A stretch of DNA of 64,000 nt from assembly GCA_010015675.1 (NCBI GenBank), contig ML976981.1, positions 1,348,051-1,412,050 on the forward strand, written 5' to 3'. Positions within the stretch are counted from its first letter, which is position 1. Each line of letters begins with the position of its first letter. Source of the stretch: Byssothecium circinans (Eukaryota; Ascomycota; Dothideomycetes; Pleosporales; Massarinaceae). Under the pieces are notes generated by a model. That model made no database searches, had not been told where the DNA came from, and saw nothing but the letters and a program-made list of their open reading frames with translations. Positions 62,010-64,000 of the stretch are shown piece after piece. Made by a program: the position numbers and the translations under genes.

Positions 62010-62811
62010 ATGATGCGTGTCTCTGCCGGGCTGCTCTACACCGTTGCACACGCCTTGACGGTGAATGCCAACGTCGAGAAGACGATATTCCTAGGCCCGA
62101 GCCCTGCCACTCTCCCCGATGTCGACGACAGCCCGGCCAGCTTCAGCTCCAAACTGGACGACCTGCGCATAGACGTTCTCGAGCCCATACACTCACCCAT
62201 TCTCGCGACACACCTGTCCGTCAGATTCCCCGAAGAAAGAGCTCCACGCGGCGTAGAGTCGTGGTACATCCTCAGAGGGCTAGAAGAAGGCCGACGCTAC
62301 GAGGTCCGCATCTGCTGGCCGGCAACGGTATGCCCTCGACTCTTCCTGAACCGTCTTTGTTTGTTCGAGATAATTGCTCATGCCTTACTAGCAACCGACC
62401 GACTTCTGGCTGGAAACGTTCACCATCCAGCAGATATCCTCCAACTCGGACCTCCATCACTCTGTTATTAACTACAACGACGCCCACGGCGGATTACGGA
62501 AGCATCTCGGCCTACCAGAGCCAGGAGCATCATTGACAAACGCCCAACACTCTCAATCACGGCTCTTTCTGCGCGTCCAGGCAGCAGCGTCTTACTTTGC
62601 GACAAATGAGACGTTGATGCGAGAGCCTCTACCTGTTGACGTCGATATCATTCTGGACCCCTTCCTTCTTAACCTGCTCCCTCGCTCTCTGGGACCGACT
62701 GCCATCTACATCAGTTTCGTGTCGGTCTTCGCGTGGTTTCTCTCCGCCTACATCTATCGCTGGCTCATCTCGTTGGCTGACGAGCTGCCGCTCAAGGTCC
62801 ATACGGAGTAG
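62010..62811 (+). CDS. ER membrane protein, Pga1-like (GPI mannosyltransferase II subunit)
   Basis: Exons 62010-62327 and 62392-62811 give 246 codons in frame. It starts MMRVSAGLLYTVAHALTVNA, a plausible signal peptide, followed by NVEKTIFLGPSPATLP. A strand-rich lumenal domain follows (SWYILRGLEEGRRYEVRICW; TDFWLETFTIQQISSNSDLH). Near the end there is one membrane helix (GPTAIYISFVSVFAWFLSAY) with a short cytosolic tail. This layout and the EKTIFLGP block match what I recall of fungal Pga1, the partner of the second GPI mannosyltransferase (Gpi18). The assignment is moderate because no catalytic motif is expected. An upstream in-frame ATG (61962) would add only repeat-encoded Arg-Leu. Confidence 0.6.
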
Positions 62812-62816
62812 GAGTC

Positions 62817-63401
62817 ATGTCCGCCGCAGCTGGAGGTACGTGGATCAAACTCCAGGATACAACCTCCAGTTACAGGCCGATCTCGGTGTGGCACTATACG
62901 ACGACGTGTCGCCCCCTTGGATGAACTTTACTAACTTGATATTCACAATTAGCTCCGCCTCCACCGCCTCCACCGCCTCCTCCACCTCCCCCACCTCCAG
63001 ATCGCGATCGGGGAATTACCTCCTTGCCCGCCGAACTGCTCCTCAATATCATCAGTCACCTCAACAACTCAGACCTGCTCATGTTAGCATTCGCTATCTA
63101 CCCGCACCTTCGCAGGCATAACCTCGTTCCGCGCTTGACACACGTGACGCTCTATGTGCTCCGACATCCTGACTTAATCCCTCGTACACTTGTTTCAATG
63201 ATGCCTTTAGAGCTCATTGACCATATATTGAGTCACTTGGAGCCACCAGGGAGCATTGGATGGCTATTTGCGGATCCGGCCTTGTTCTTCAGGTATTCTC
63301 TTGGCCATCATCTGGATCGCATAACCCAAATGACGCTGAGGAGGGCTGCCAAGGAGGGGGAAGAAGAGGAGGAAGGGAGGGCCAAGGGTGGCAAAAAATA
63401 A
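62817..63401 (+). CDS. F-box-like protein with N-terminal polyproline
   Basis: Exons 62817-62835 (19 bases) and 62953-63401 give 156 codons in frame, with an intron of 117 bases. The protein reads MSAAAGA, then about 14 Pro encoded by CCTCCACCG-type repeats, then DRDRGITSLPAELLLNIISH with LNNSDLLMLAFAIYPHLRRH. The LPxELLLxIxxxL pattern is that of an F-box, which would bind Skp1 in an SCF ubiquitin ligase. A second similar block occurs further on (MPLELIDHILSHLEPPGSIG). The C-terminus is Lys/Glu-rich (EEEEEGRAKGGKK). No substrate-binding repeats are visible. The start codon is five bases after the stop of the upstream gene. Confidence 0.65.
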
Positions 63402-64000
63402 CCGCCCCATGAGATGAATAGTGTGTAAAACGCGCATGGATTTGATACTGGATGTGTCATCAAAGCGTACTACCGGCGGTTTGGGACGGCGACATGAGAA
63501 ATGCGGGACGAGAATTTTCATAGCGTGTCTGCCGTGCGCCGCTAGTGCCGGTTTTCCATCCATACGGCAGGAGGCTGTGTGGTTCAATGAATGGATTTAA
63601 AAAAAATTAAGTCTTGCATGGAAAGTCCAAATACCCTTCCTTTCCTCATTTTCAAAAGGCAAAAGCGTCAACCAGATCACTTCTCCAGAGACTAGTGAAG
63701 GAATGAGCCTTTCAAAATATTCAAATCTATATCACATCATGAATGGAAGAAAAGTATCCCCCTTGCATTTAGTATTATATTACTCCGGCGAAGAGAACTA
63801 GATACCTTACCAAATCTTTCCATGTCGAACTCTCACGTAGGATCCTAGCAGATGGATCTAGAAGAAGCGCATATACAAGAAAGAGTAAACACGATCAGGT
63901 TGGAGATCCAGGGCAGCTCGAAGGTGAGAAAGAACAGCACGATACATGTAACTATGCTACAGTGTAGGCCAGTGTCGAAAGCCTGGGCAGAGAATTCCCA
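63402..64000. other. Right-edge region without a supported gene
   Basis: Contains the 3' UTR of the F-box-like gene. A minus-strand frame entering from the right edge (64000 to about 63850) is hydrophobic (TCIVLFFLTFELPWISNLIV) and could be the end of a membrane protein, but other frames are equally open and nothing confirms it. Confidence 0.3.

Overview
The window is nuclear DNA of a filamentous ascomycete (Pezizomycotina). Protein-coding genes lie on both strands and are split by many short GT-AG introns, mostly 45-110 bases, often with CTAAC/CTAAT-type branch sites. The recognisable proteins are fungal: glutamate synthase, Yme2, Chz1, Qcr10, a But2-domain protein and a fungal-type GH17 glucanase. 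I favour a dothideomycete from the overall look, but I cannot name a species. Exon models were built by hand; where all exon lengths add up to an intact frame I say so. No rRNA or tRNA gene, CRISPR array or intact transposon was found.

Left part (1-12 kb). A reading frame with a membrane-like segment runs off the left edge. It is followed by two damaged genes on the minus strand: a nucleotidyltransferase-like gene with an in-frame TGA, and an unidentified gene with two in-frame stops and frame changes. Next, on the plus strand, come a small conserved protein, an amino-acid permease and a 1104-residue protein of unknown function with a possible beta-propeller C-terminus. A 2.3-kb stretch without a gene follows.

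Middle part (14-46 kb). IWS1 (elongation) and PCF11 (cleavage/termination) are divergent neighbours that both serve RNA polymerase II. Then come adenylate kinase, a cysteine-rich single-pass membrane protein, a gene-poor stretch of about 6 kb interrupted only by an aminoglycoside-phosphotransferase-like gene and containing an extreme poly-C tract, a But2-domain gene in tandem with a GH17 glucanase, two small conserved proteins, an MFS transporter and a short coiled-coil protein with an internal 33-base repeat. A compact housekeeping cluster follows: QCR10 (respiratory complex III), PUP2 (proteasome alpha-5) and CHZ1 (H2A.Z chaperone). All three have tiny exons, including a first exon of PUP2 that is only the ATG.

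Right part (46-64 kb). A 2141-residue NAD(P)H glutamate synthase (ammonia assimilation) dominates. It is followed by a small kinase-like gene, YME2 (mitochondrial inner membrane), a BET1-type SNARE (ER-Golgi traffic), alpha-tubulin, a Pga1-like ER membrane protein (GPI-anchor synthesis) and an F-box protein whose start lies five bases after the Pga1-like stop. Most of these genes are unrelated housekeeping genes. I see no biosynthetic cluster. The most unusual items are the decayed genes, the start-codon-only exon, the GH17/But2 tandem and the poly-C tract.
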